This document shows positions 1-4,849 of a DNA stretch of 5,196 nucleotides, one piece after another; position 1 is the first letter of the stretch, and each line of letters begins with the position of its first letter. This DNA is from Natrinema soli (GTDB lineage: Archaea; Halobacteriota; Halobacteria; Halobacteriales; Natrialbaceae): contig NZ_JAQIVI010000535.1 in assembly GCF_028618695.1 (NCBI RefSeq), positions 1-5,196 on the forward strand, written 5' to 3'. The notes under the pieces were generated by a model. It was not told the DNA's origin. It did no database searches and saw only the letters and a list, made by a program, of their open reading frames with translations. Made by a program: the position numbers and the translations under genes.

Positions 1-261
1 GGCGATCACGGACTCGAGCGAGCGTGGGCCGGCCTCTGTACGGCGACGCCCGACCGGGATCCGCTCGTCGGACGCGTCCGCGACGGGCTGTACGTCGCGA
101 CCGGATTCCAGGGCCACGGCTTCATGCGTGCGCCGGCGATCGGAGAGCGGCTCGCGGAGGAAATACTCGGCGGGGACGGAATCGACGCCTTCGATCCGAC
201 GCGGTTCCGCGGCGACGAGACGTTCGACGTCGTCGAGGGGATGGCGCTCGACCCGAACTGA
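1..261 (+). CDS. FAD-dependent oxidoreductase (DAO family), C-terminal 86 residues, 5' end outside window
   Basis: The reading frame is open from base 1 to TGA at 259-261 and encodes the last 86 residues of a flavoprotein. Near the start it has WAGLCTATPDRDPLVG (residues 9-24). This is followed by GLYVATGFQGHGFMRAP (29-45) and an IGERLAEEIL helix. In the DAO family (D-amino-acid, glycine/sarcosine oxidases and dehydrogenases), this C-terminal strand-Gly-His-Gly segment closes the FAD-binding domain around the isoalloxazine ring. Such enzymes oxidise the C-N bond of amino acids or N-methyl amino acids; the substrate cannot be told from this fragment. The N-terminal GxGxxG dinucleotide fold lies outside the window. 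The last residues (FDVVEGMALDPN) are a normal short tail, so the 3' end looks intact. It converges on the Hsp20 gene across about 83 bp. The family call is firm; the specific enzyme is not. Confidence 0.85.
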   Translation, partial: GDHGLERAWAGLCTATPDRDPLVGRVRDGLYVATGFQGHGFMRAPAIGERLAEEILGGDGIDAFDPTRFRGDETFDVVEGMALDPN

Positions 262-284
262 GACGGTCCGCTGTCACTGTCTCT

Positions 285-318
285 CGGCGCGCCCACATGA
301 CGGGGCGCGGGTGCGCCG
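285..318. terminator. GC-rich inverted repeat between convergent genes, possible terminator
   Basis: CGGCGC at 285-290 pairs with GCGCCG at 313-318, and GCCC at 291-294 can pair with GGGC at 303-306. An alternative fold pairs CGCGCCC (288-294) with GGGCGCG (303-309). It lies between the convergent oxidoreductase and Hsp20 stop codons, where a bidirectional terminator is expected. No U-run follows on either strand, so this rests on position and symmetry only. Confidence 0.35.
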
Positions 319-344
319 AAATTGACCGACAGTAGTCGTCCGAG

Positions 345-902
345 TCAGTCGTCGACGACGACCGGCTCGGTGTCAGGTCCCGAATCGGACGCTTCGGATA
401 CGTCGGTCGCATCGGACACGTCGGTCGCATCGGACACGTCAGTCGCATCGGACACGTCGGTTGCATCGGACGCGTCAGTTGCGTCGATTTTCGTATCCGA
501 CTCGGCCTCGGACGCGCCGCTGACCGCGGAGTCCTTCGGAATTTCGACGCTCAGCGTCCCGGTTTCGGAGAGTCGCGCCGTTCCGGCGTCCGGATCGACG
601 ACCGCGTCGGTCGGCAACTCGGCGTCGGCGGACAGCGACATTCCGCGGCCGGGAAACCGCATCTCGTACCCCTCGTGGAACTGTCGGAACCGGTCGATCC
701 GGATCTTGACGTTCCCCTCGAGGTAGCGGACCTGTACGTCGTCCGGCTCGGCGCCGGGCGCGTCGAAGACGACGCGGTAGGAAGCGTCGTTCTCGAGGAC
801 GTCGACGGGCAGCGATCGGTGGTTCTGGACGCGACCGTTCGCGCGACCGACCTGTCGGTACAGCACGCTACCGACCGATTTGCCGAGGTCTTTGAGGGTC
901 AC
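345..902 (-). CDS. Hsp20/alpha-crystallin family small heat-shock-like protein with acidic hexapeptide repeat tail
   Basis: This encodes 185 residues. The start is a GTG (complement of 900-902), because an in-frame TGA lies only two codons upstream and leaves no earlier start. Residues about 31-123 form an alpha-crystallin-like domain. It opens with HRSLPVDVLENDASYRVVFDAPG (shown here as the span 29-50 plus flanks), then a VQVRYLEGNVKIRID strand pair, and ends with GTLSVEIPK (115-123), the usual last strand. Small heat-shock proteins are ATP-independent holdases that bind unfolding proteins in the cytoplasm. The short N-terminal arm (LGKSVGSVLYRQVGR) is typical of a haloarchaeal subgroup. The C-terminal I-x-I/V motif that drives oligomer assembly in classical Hsp20 proteins is not visible. 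Residues 140-169 are instead five DATDVS-type hexapeptides, followed by an acidic Ser/Asp/Pro tail ending VVVDD. I infer that this tail is disordered. It is a single-gene unit, convergent with the oxidoreductase. No clear TATA box is seen close upstream. Confidence 0.85.
   Translation of the reverse strand: MTLKDLGKSVGSVLYRQVGRANGRVQNHRSLPVDVLENDASYRVVFDAPGAEPDDVQVRYLEGNVKIRIDRFRQFHEGYEMRFPGRGMSLSADAELPTDAVVDPDAGTARLSETGTLSVEIPKDSAVSGASEAESDTKIDATDASDATDVSDATDVSDATDVSDATDVSEASDSGPDTEPVVVDD
396..485. repeat. Five 18-bp tandem repeats inside the Hsp20 gene
   Basis: Five contiguous 18-bp units (consensus GGACACGTCGGTCGCATC on the + strand) start at 396, 414, 432, 450 and 468. Unit 2 is the consensus. 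Units 1, 3 and 4 each differ by one base, and unit 5 by four. Read on the minus strand each unit encodes DATDVS, except unit 5, which encodes DATDAS. There are no spacers, so it is not a CRISPR. The length is a multiple of three, so copy-number change would keep the frame. Confidence 0.95.
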
Positions 903-1033
903 GAGGCGTCACCCCGGGTGGTGCGTGGAACGCGGGCGGCAGTCGCGGGGACCTGGAGAAAGGGTTTGCAATGCATGGGAGACATGACCGTAGGAACGGG
1001 TACGATAGCCGGGTTGATATTCCTTTTGCTCGG

Positions 1034-1070
1034 AACAAAAGAAACGTCTGACGAGCGGGGCGCTCCGCTC
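1034..1070 (-). terminator. Likely terminator of the small zinc-binding protein gene
   Basis: Read on the minus strand, a six-base stem (GAGCGG 1053-1058 with CCGCTC 1065-1070 in + coordinates) overlaps the stop codon at 1069-1071. It is followed by a T-rich stretch, complement of 1034-1045 (GTTTCTTTTGTT). A U-rich tract just after the stop is the usual archaeal termination signal; the hairpin is an extra. Confidence 0.5.
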
Positions 1071-1227
1071 AGAGCTCCACCCGCTCGAGGCAGTCGGTTC
1101 CGCTGCAGACCGGGCACGAGAGTTCCGAGACATCGAAGTCGTCGGGCACGTCGTAGGTGTAGTGATTCTCGAAGATATCGAGAAAGCAGTCCTCGTCGGT
1201 ACAGACGATTTCCTCCGTCGGTGGCAT
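1069..1227 (-). CDS. Small cysteine-rich, probable zinc-binding protein (52 aa)
   Basis: I place the start at ATG 1225-1227, giving MPPTEEIVC...; a start ten codons upstream (ATG 1255-1257) would add a hydrophobic MMVVVPLLSH leader that looks spurious. The 52-residue product has two cysteine knuckles: CTDEDC (Cys9, Cys14) and CPVCSGTDC (Cys38, Cys41, Cys46). Between them is an acidic, aromatic stretch (FENHYTYDVPDDFDV). CPxC-type pairs in proteins under 70 residues are typical of the zinc-finger microproteins that are abundant in haloarchaea. Most have unknown roles, and a few have been linked to stress, swarming or biofilm phenotypes. The two halves probably form one zinc ribbon, with one cysteine spare. 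The exact function is unknown. It is a stand-alone gene on the Hsp20 strand, with a terminator-like signal separating it from the Hsp20 gene. The composition (acidic, G/C third positions) supports a real gene. Confidence 0.75.
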   Translation of the reverse strand: MPPTEEIVCTDEDCFLDIFENHYTYDVPDDFDVSELSCPVCSGTDCLERVEL

Positions 1228-1435
1228 GTGCGATAGTAGCGGGACGACGACCATCAACGTCGGGGTTGCGGCACGCTAATTCGTAGAACCGGTGTCTGTT
1301 TCGGGCAAGGGAACGGGTACCGAGTATCTGGGGACGCAGAACGTCCCTCCCTCGATCTCCCCGGACGACTCGGTCGCTCGAGACGCTCGCTCACTCGCGC
1401 GAAATTGGTGACGCACCCTCGCTAGTGCCGACCGC

Positions 1436-1459
1436 GTCATCGGTACACCACGTGATGAC
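1436..1459. promoter_or_regulatory. Inverted repeat GTCATC-N12-GATGAC, possible operator
   Basis: The half-sites GTCATC (1436-1441) and GATGAC (1454-1459) are perfect complements separated by 12 bases. Their centres are about 18 bp apart, roughly two helical turns, which would suit a dimeric regulator. It lies 140-165 bp from the radical SAM start, far upstream for an archaeal operator, and six-base arms are expected by chance now and then. Confidence 0.25.
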
Positions 1460-1511
1460 CCGATCTCCGCTCCGAATCTGCCGGCCGATCAACCCGCGTC
1501 CGGGTGGGACT

Positions 1512-1559
1512 GAAAGGGGCGGCTCGCTGGGCGTGTATGCCCAGCGAGCCGGGGCTTTC
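1512..1559. other. Two-stage hairpin upstream of the radical SAM promoter, possible structured RNA or cruciform element
   Basis: A perfect 12-bp stem pairs GGCTCGCTGGGC (1521-1532) with GCCCAGCGAGCC (1539-1550) around the six-base loop GTGTAT. Outside it, GAAAG (1512-1516) pairs with CTTTC (1555-1559), leaving an internal loop of GGGC against GGGG. The 5' flank reads GGTGGGACTGAAAG, which loosely resembles the 3' end of haloarchaeal type I-B CRISPR repeats (GTGGGxTTGAAGC), but there is no second copy here. No U-run follows directly, so it is not a simple intrinsic terminator. It ends about 12 bp upstream of the TATA-like box. The structure is certain at sequence level; its function is unknown. 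Confidence 0.6.
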
Positions 1560-1571
1560 GTGTAGTCACCG

Positions 1572-1577
1572 TTTTAC
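1572..1577 (+). promoter_or_regulatory. TATA-like box of the radical SAM gene
   Basis: TTTTAC sits in a GC-rich background with its centre about 26 bp upstream of the ATG at 1601. That is the TATA-to-start-site distance in archaea, so the transcript probably begins at or next to the start codon (leaderless), as is common in haloarchaea. No strong Shine-Dalgarno is present; only GGGAG precedes the ATG. Confidence 0.55.
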
Positions 1578-1600
1578 CCCTCGAGTCGCTATCGGGAGCC

Positions 1601-3328
1601 ATGACAGACCCCGAGACGCTGGCGGTGACGATCGTCGACGGCTACGTCGACGAGCCCGCGCACTTCGGGGTGCCGCCGTACATCTCGACGTATCCCCGGT
1701 ACGCGGCGGGCGCGCTCGTCGACGCGGGCGTCCCGCGCGAGCAGATCACGTACCACACGATCGACAGACTCCGCGACAAGCCCGACTACTGGCGCGACGT
1801 CGACGAGGCCGACCTCCTGATCTACCTCGGTGGGATGACCGTCCCCGGGAAGTACGTCGGCGGCACGCCGGCCGAACCGGACGAAGTCCGAAAGCTCGCC
1901 TGGACGACCGACGGCACGAGCCTCATGGGTGGCCCCGTCAAGTTCGGCGTCGGCGACGAGAACGCCGGCGCGACGGAAACCGAACGCCGGGATCTCGACT
2001 TCGATTTCGTCGCCAAGGGCGACGTCGAGGCCGCCGTCTACGACCTCGTTTCAAGCGGTCTCGAGGGATTCAACAACCGAATGCGCGACGTCGACGAGGT
2101 CTCGCGGTGGGCCCAGGAGGGCGCGTTCGTGGTCGAACAGCATCCCAACCATCCGAACCACCTCATCGCGGAACTCGAGACCTCCCGCGGTTGCGCCTAC
2201 CGGTGTTCGTTCTGTACGGAACCGCTCTACGGCAATCCGTCCTTCCGGTCGCCGCCGTCGGTCGTCGGCGAGGTCGACGCGCTCTCGGATTACGGCGTGA
2301 AACACTTCCGGCTCGGCCGGCAGGCCGACATCCTCGCCTACGGCGGCGACGGCGAAGCGCCCAATCCCGACGCCCTGCGACAGCTCTACAGCGGGATCCG
2401 CGAGGTCGCGCCCGACCTCGAGACGCTCCACCTCGACAACATGAACCCGATCACGATCGTCGAGTGGCCCGAGGAGAGCCGGGAGGGGATCCGGATCATC
2501 GCCGAGCACAACACGCCCGGCGACACGGCCGCGTTCGGCCTCGAGTCGGCCGACCCGGTCGTGCAGGAGGCGAACAACCTCAACGTCACCGCCGAGGAGT
2601 GTTTCGAAGCGGTCCGGATCGTCAACGAGGAAGCGGGCTGGCGACCCGGCGGAGACCGCGAAGACGCGCCCACCTTCGGCGACGACGCGCCGCGTCGACT
2701 GCCCAAGCTCCTGCCGGGGATCAACCTCCTGCACGGGCTCAAGGGCGAGCGCGAGGAGACCTACGAGCGCAATCGCGCGTTCCTCCAGCGGGTGTACGAC
2801 GAGGGCTACATGCTCCGGCGGATCAACATCCGGCAGGTGATGGCCTTCGACGGCACCGACATGAGCGAGACGGGAGCCGAGATCGCGAACGAACACAAGC
2901 AGCTGTTCAAACGCTACAAAAAGCGAGTCCGCGAGGAGATCGACAACCCGATGCTCGAGCGCGTCGCGCCCCCGGGAACCGTCCTCCCGGACGTCCACCT
3001 CGAGTACCACCAGGACGGCACAACCTTCGGCCGCCAGCTCGGCACCTACCCCCTGCTGGTCGGGATCCCGGGCGAACGCGAACTCGAGCGGACCATCGAC
3101 GTCGCGGTCGTCGATCACGGCTATCGCTCGGTGACCGGCGTTCCCTACCCGCTGGATCTCAACGCGGCCTCGATGGACGAACTCGCCGCCATCCCCGGTA
3201 TCGGCGACCGCACCGCGGGCGATATCGTCGTTAACCGTCCCTACGAGAGCGTCGCCGACGCCGCCCTCGGGACCGAGTTCGACCTGACGCAGTTCATGAC
3301 GACGCGGCCGCTCGAACGCGCGGACTGA
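1601..3328 (+). CDS. Radical SAM protein with C-terminal helix-hairpin-helix (COG1031-type), substrate unknown
   Basis: This encodes 575 residues from the ATG 26 bp after a TATA-like box to TGA 3326-3328. Residues about 1-150 look like a Rossmann-type N-terminal domain, placed where some radical SAM enzymes bind cobalamin, but I see no DxHxxG cobalamin motif. The radical SAM core follows. CAYRCSFC (Cys198, Cys202, Cys205) is the CxxxCxxC motif that holds the [4Fe-4S] cluster used to cleave S-adenosylmethionine. Further core signals are FRLGRQADILAY (236-247), HLDNMNP (277-283) and GLES (313-316). Residues about 458-517 (VHLEYH...VDHGYRSVTGV) look beta-rich, possibly a small barrel. The C-terminus holds a helix-hairpin-helix: LNAASMDELAAIPGIGDRTA is spread over 520-539, with the PGIG hairpin at 532-535. 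This motif normally grips the DNA or RNA backbone. The order N-domain, radical SAM, HhH matches the archaeal family COG1031, whose reaction is not established as far as I know. A nucleic acid substrate is inferred from the HhH and the TRAM-domain neighbour. Confidence 0.9.
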   Translation: MTDPETLAVTIVDGYVDEPAHFGVPPYISTYPRYAAGALVDAGVPREQITYHTIDRLRDKPDYWRDVDEADLLIYLGGMTVPGKYVGGTPAEPDEVRKLAWTTDGTSLMGGPVKFGVGDENAGATETERRDLDFDFVAKGDVEAAVYDLVSSGLEGFNNRMRDVDEVSRWAQEGAFVVEQHPNHPNHLIAELETSRGCAYRCSFCTEPLYGNPSFRSPPSVVGEVDALSDYGVKHFRLGRQADILAYGGDGEAPNPDALRQLYSGIREVAPDLETLHLDNMNPITIVEWPEESREGIRIIAEHNTPGDTAAFGLESADPVVQEANNLNVTAEECFEAVRIVNEEAGWRPGGDREDAPTFGDDAPRRLPKLLPGINLLHGLKGEREETYERNRAFLQRVYDEGYMLRRINIRQVMAFDGTDMSETGAEIANEHKQLFKRYKKRVREEIDNPMLERVAPPGTVLPDVHLEYHQDGTTFGRQLGTYPLLVGIPGERELERTIDVAVVDHGYRSVTGVPYPLDLNAASMDELAAIPGIGDRTAGDIVVNRPYESVADAALGTEFDLTQFMTTRPLERAD

Positions 3329-3356
3329 GTTCGATTTCGGTCGGATTCGTCCCGGA

Positions 3357-3373
3357 ACGGGCGCTTTGCCCGT
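3357..3373. terminator. Small hairpin after the radical SAM gene
   Basis: ACGGGC (3357-3362) pairs with GCCCGT (3368-3373) around the loop GCTTT. It lies 29 bp after the radical SAM stop. Short T-containing runs (GATTTCGG, GGATTCG) precede it rather than follow it. The evidence is weak, but the position between two transcription units fits. Confidence 0.3.
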
Positions 3374-3398
3374 CAATCGACGGCTCGGTGTCGGTAGT

Positions 3399-3406
3399 TC
3401 TATTAT
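3399..3406 (+). promoter_or_regulatory. TATA-like box of the TRAM-protein gene
   Basis: TCTATTAT is the most AT-rich motif in the gap after the radical SAM gene. It would place the transcript start near 3428, leaving a leader of about 14 nt before the GTG at 3442 with GAGGG (3430-3434) as a possible ribosome binding site. The box falls inside the open frame that begins at 3388, which argues for the later start. Confidence 0.45.
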
Positions 3407-3441
3407 GGATGCGGATCAGAAGTGAAATAGAGGGTCTCGCT

Positions 3442-3852
3442 GTGGAAATATCTGAAAAACTGCTGTGTCTGTTCAGTACGGACGTTTCGGAAGAGGAGGA
3501 TCGATACGTCATCGAGGTGCCGCGCCAGGAGATCGAGACCGGCGACGTCGACCCCGGCGAGGTCTACCGCGTCGCGCTCATCTCGCGCGAGGACGAGGCG
3601 AGCACCGACGAGGGGACGACGACCACAACGGCTCAGAGCACGCCGTCGGAGCCGCAGCCACCGGTCGATGTCGGCGAAACGCGCTACGTCGAGATCGAAG
3701 ACATCGGTAAACAGGGCGATGGCATCGCCCGCGTCGAACGCGGCTACGTCATCATCGTTCCCGGTGCCGACGTCGGCGAACGCGTCAAGATCGAAGTCAC
3801 CGAGGTCAAGTCGAACTTCGCCGTCGGCGAAATTATCGAGGATACGTTCTAA
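3442..3852 (+). CDS. TRAM domain protein (136 aa), probable RNA-binding
   Basis: I chose GTG 3442-3444, giving (M)EISEKLLCLFSTDV, which matches how I recall haloarchaeal relatives beginning. The frame is open further upstream (GTG 3388, ATG 3409), but that extension contains the likely TATA box and reads unlike the rest. Residues 1-52 form a small N-terminal module (RYVIEVPRQEIETGDVDPGEVYRVALI spans about 21-47). A Ser/Thr/Pro-rich linker covers about 53-74. The TRAM domain covers about 75-133: VGETRYVEIEDIGKQGDGIA, then a VERGYVIIVPGADVG turn, and VKIEVTEVKSNFAVGEII. TRAM is a five-stranded beta-barrel that binds RNA, and in MiaB/MtaB, RumA and TrmA-type enzymes it positions tRNA or rRNA. 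In archaea free-standing TRAM proteins occur, and some act as cold-shock-like RNA chaperones. This protein is about twice the length of those single-domain forms. It follows the radical SAM gene on the same strand after 113 bp. Confidence 0.85.
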   Translation: MEISEKLLCLFSTDVSEEEDRYVIEVPRQEIETGDVDPGEVYRVALISREDEASTDEGTTTTTAQSTPSEPQPPVDVGETRYVEIEDIGKQGDGIARVERGYVIIVPGADVGERVKIEVTEVKSNFAVGEIIEDTF

Positions 3853-3858
3853 CAACGA

Positions 3859-3934
3859 CCTTTTTTACCGGGGGCATCGGCTGGCGTCTTCGACGCCAGC
3901 CTCAACCCCCGGCAAAAATCTCGACCAAAAAAGG
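3859..3934. terminator. Nested inverted repeat with T6/A6 flanks, likely bidirectional terminator
   Basis: There are three concentric pairs. CCTTTTTT (3859-3866) pairs with AAAAAAGG (3927-3934), CCGGGGG (3868-3874) pairs with CCCCCGG (3906-3912), and GGCTGGCGTC (3879-3888) pairs with GACGCCAGCC (3892-3901) around the loop TTC. The T6 run begins 9 bp after the TRAM stop codon, the right place for archaeal U-tract termination. The minus strand also shows T-runs here (complement of 3914-3918 and 3927-3932), so it can stop transcription coming from the YkgJ-type gene as well. Confidence 0.65.
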
Positions 3935-3981
3935 CCGAGCGCTCGCTCCGCTCACGGGTCGTTCCTCCCCGTTCGCTTTTC

Positions 3982-4008
3982 CGAGGGCTTCGCTTCGCTC
4001 AGCCCTCG
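3982..4008. repeat. Inverted repeat CGAGGGCT / AGCCCTCG
   Basis: A perfect eight-base stem pairs 3982-3989 with 4001-4008 around the 11-base loop TCGCTTCGCTC. It sits in CGCTC/CGCTT-rich sequence. There is no adjacent U-run, so a terminator role is only possible. Confidence 0.5.
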
Positions 4009-4028
4009 CACCGCTCGCGCTCGGGGAA

Positions 4029-4049
4029 ACGGCGCGCGGAGCGCGCCGT
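4029..4049 (-). terminator. GC-rich hairpin downstream of the YkgJ-type gene
   Basis: A nine-base stem pairs ACGGCGCGC (4029-4037) with GCGCGCCGT (4041-4049) around the loop GGA. It lies 47 bp past the YkgJ-type stop codon on its transcript. On the minus strand it is followed by TTTCCCC, only a short U-run, so termination may need the further T-runs at 3914-3932. Confidence 0.4.
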
Positions 4050-4096
4050 ACATGGGTAAATAACCGTGCGAATCTCTCGCTTATACACGAGTTACA

Positions 4097-4819
4097 TCAC
4101 TTCTCGAGCGGCGTCCCATCGACCCGTTTCGCGCCTTCGGAGTCGTGGACGACGATCTCGCCGGAATCGCGATCGGCGGGCTCGTAGTTGTCTCGAACGG
4201 CGATGGCCTCCTCGAGTTCCCGAACGGCGCGTTCCTTGAGCGCTCGAGCGAGGTCTTCAGCGTCCTCTCGAGAAATGTCCCGACCCAATCCATCGCATTC
4301 GTGGGCGCGGACCATTCCCGCTTCGTCGACGGCCTCGCCCATCGGCTGGCTGGTCCCCGCGAGCGCGACGCTGAACGGGTAGGTTTGACAGATCAGCGGG
4401 CGGTCGTCGTGAGCGGTACACGCGCCAGTGCCGGAGTCGTCTTCCTCGTAGAACGTACAGTCGCCGCAGCCGTCGGTCTGCAGCGCCCACTCGAAGGTCT
4501 CGCCCTCGAGAGCGCCGTCCTCCGTTTCCGAGAGACCGTAGGGCATCGGCCGGGCGATATCGCGCCAGTCGTAGTCGCCGTCATAACTGTCCCTATCTCG
4601 CGGTTCCACCGCTCGATTGTCCGCGGCGCGTAGCGCCGCGCTCTCCTCGAGATCGCGCACTTCCTCCGGGAACACCGTCGCGGTGTGGTCGTCCTCGGCG
4701 TCGGCCTTGCAGCAGGCCCCACAGCGGGTACACTCGAAGCCGATCGACTCGATCGCGTCCGCGAGATCGTCGACCGCGAGTCGGCGGGCGTCGTCGAGTT
4801 CGGCCTCGAGCGATTGCAC
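4097..4819 (-). CDS. YkgJ-type cysteine-cluster protein (240 aa), probable metal-binding
   Basis: Starts at GTG (complement of 4817-4819); the only upstream in-frame extension ends at the preceding gene's stop codon and has no start codon. An acidic N-terminal helix (MQSLEAELDDARRLAVDDLA) leads into the cysteine cluster FECTRCGACCKAD, with Cys30, Cys33, Cys36 and Cys37. A second set of cysteines follows: GCGDC (Cys118, Cys121), GAC (Cys134) and RPLICQTYPFSV (Cys144), with another at Cys175. CxxCGxCC followed by C...RPxxCxxYPF is the signature of the YkgJ/UPF0153 family, taken to bind zinc or an iron-sulfur cluster. No reaction has been firmly assigned. The C-terminal part is helical and acidic (REDAEDLARALKERAVRELEEAI) and ends in a short strand-rich tail. 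The acidic composition suits a haloarchaeal cytoplasm. It lies 30 bp downstream of the MBL-fold gene on the same strand, so co-transcription is likely; the promoter is outside the window. Confidence 0.85.
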   Translation of the reverse strand: MQSLEAELDDARRLAVDDLADAIESIGFECTRCGACCKADAEDDHTATVFPEEVRDLEESAALRAADNRAVEPRDRDSYDGDYDWRDIARPMPYGLSETEDGALEGETFEWALQTDGCGDCTFYEEDDSGTGACTAHDDRPLICQTYPFSVALAGTSQPMGEAVDEAGMVRAHECDGLGRDISREDAEDLARALKERAVRELEEAIAVRDNYEPADRDSGEIVVHDSEGAKRVDGTPLEK

Positions 4820-4849
4820 ACCTGAGCGGAGGGAGTCAACGCGGAAAAG

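Larger units (their letters stand above)
1228..1600. other. Intergenic stretch without a convincing gene
   Basis: This divergent gap holds the upstream regions of the small cysteine-rich gene (-) and the radical SAM gene (+). I see no tRNA and no ORF with haloarchaeal codon bias. It contains a small hairpin (GGGACG 1331-1336 with CGTCCC 1342-1347), an inverted repeat GTCATC/GATGAC (1436-1441 and 1454-1459), a strong two-stage hairpin (1512-1559) and a TATA-like box (1572-1577). The only CTAG seen in the window is at about 1421. The first half (about 1260-1430) shows no other recognisable signal. Confidence 0.6.
3853..4096. other. Hairpin-rich intergenic region between convergent genes
   Basis: This 244-bp gap lies between the TRAM gene (+) and the YkgJ-type gene (-). 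It contains a nested hairpin flanked by T6 and A6 runs (3859-3934), a GAGGGCT/AGCCCTC stem (core 3982-3989 with 4001-4008) and a nine-base-pair GC stem (4029-4049). Between them are low-complexity runs of CGCTC, CGCTT and GCTCG. No ORF here carries haloarchaeal codon bias. I read it as terminators for both flanking units plus palindromic filler. Confidence 0.6.

Noticed and set aside
396..485. A CRISPR array
   Set aside because: The 18-bp units are contiguous, with no spacers, and encode a hexapeptide within an intact gene.
1292..1411. A 39-codon ORF from GTG 1292 to TGA 1409-1411 (VSVSGKGTGTEYLG...)
   Set aside because: Third-position GC is about 69 percent by my count, low for this window. 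There is no recognisable family or ribosome binding site and no promoter.
1452..1513. A C/D-box guide RNA with box C GTGATGA (1452-1458) and box D CTGA (1510-1513)
   Set aside because: The two boxes are at a workable distance, but I find no clear D' and C' boxes between them and no terminal stem outside them. CTGA is also part of the hairpin flank.
1504..3234. A long arginine-rich ORF of 576 codons overlapping the radical SAM gene on the same strand
   Set aside because: It is a frame shadow: Arg/Pro/Gly-rich low-complexity protein, while the other frame carries the CxxxCxxC and HhH motifs and normal acidic composition.
2051..3376. A 441-codon minus-strand ORF opposite the radical SAM gene
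   Set aside because: This is a typical antisense shadow in GC-rich haloarchaeal DNA: runs of Val/Asp/Glu/Arg with no domain.
3403..3855. A 150-codon minus-strand ORF opposite the TRAM gene
   Set aside because: It is Asp/Leu/Ala-rich antisense of a real domain-bearing gene, with no recognisable fold.
4145..4633. A 162-codon plus-strand ORF opposite the YkgJ-type gene
   Set aside because: The opposite strand carries the cysteine-cluster signature; this frame has no motif and no promoter.
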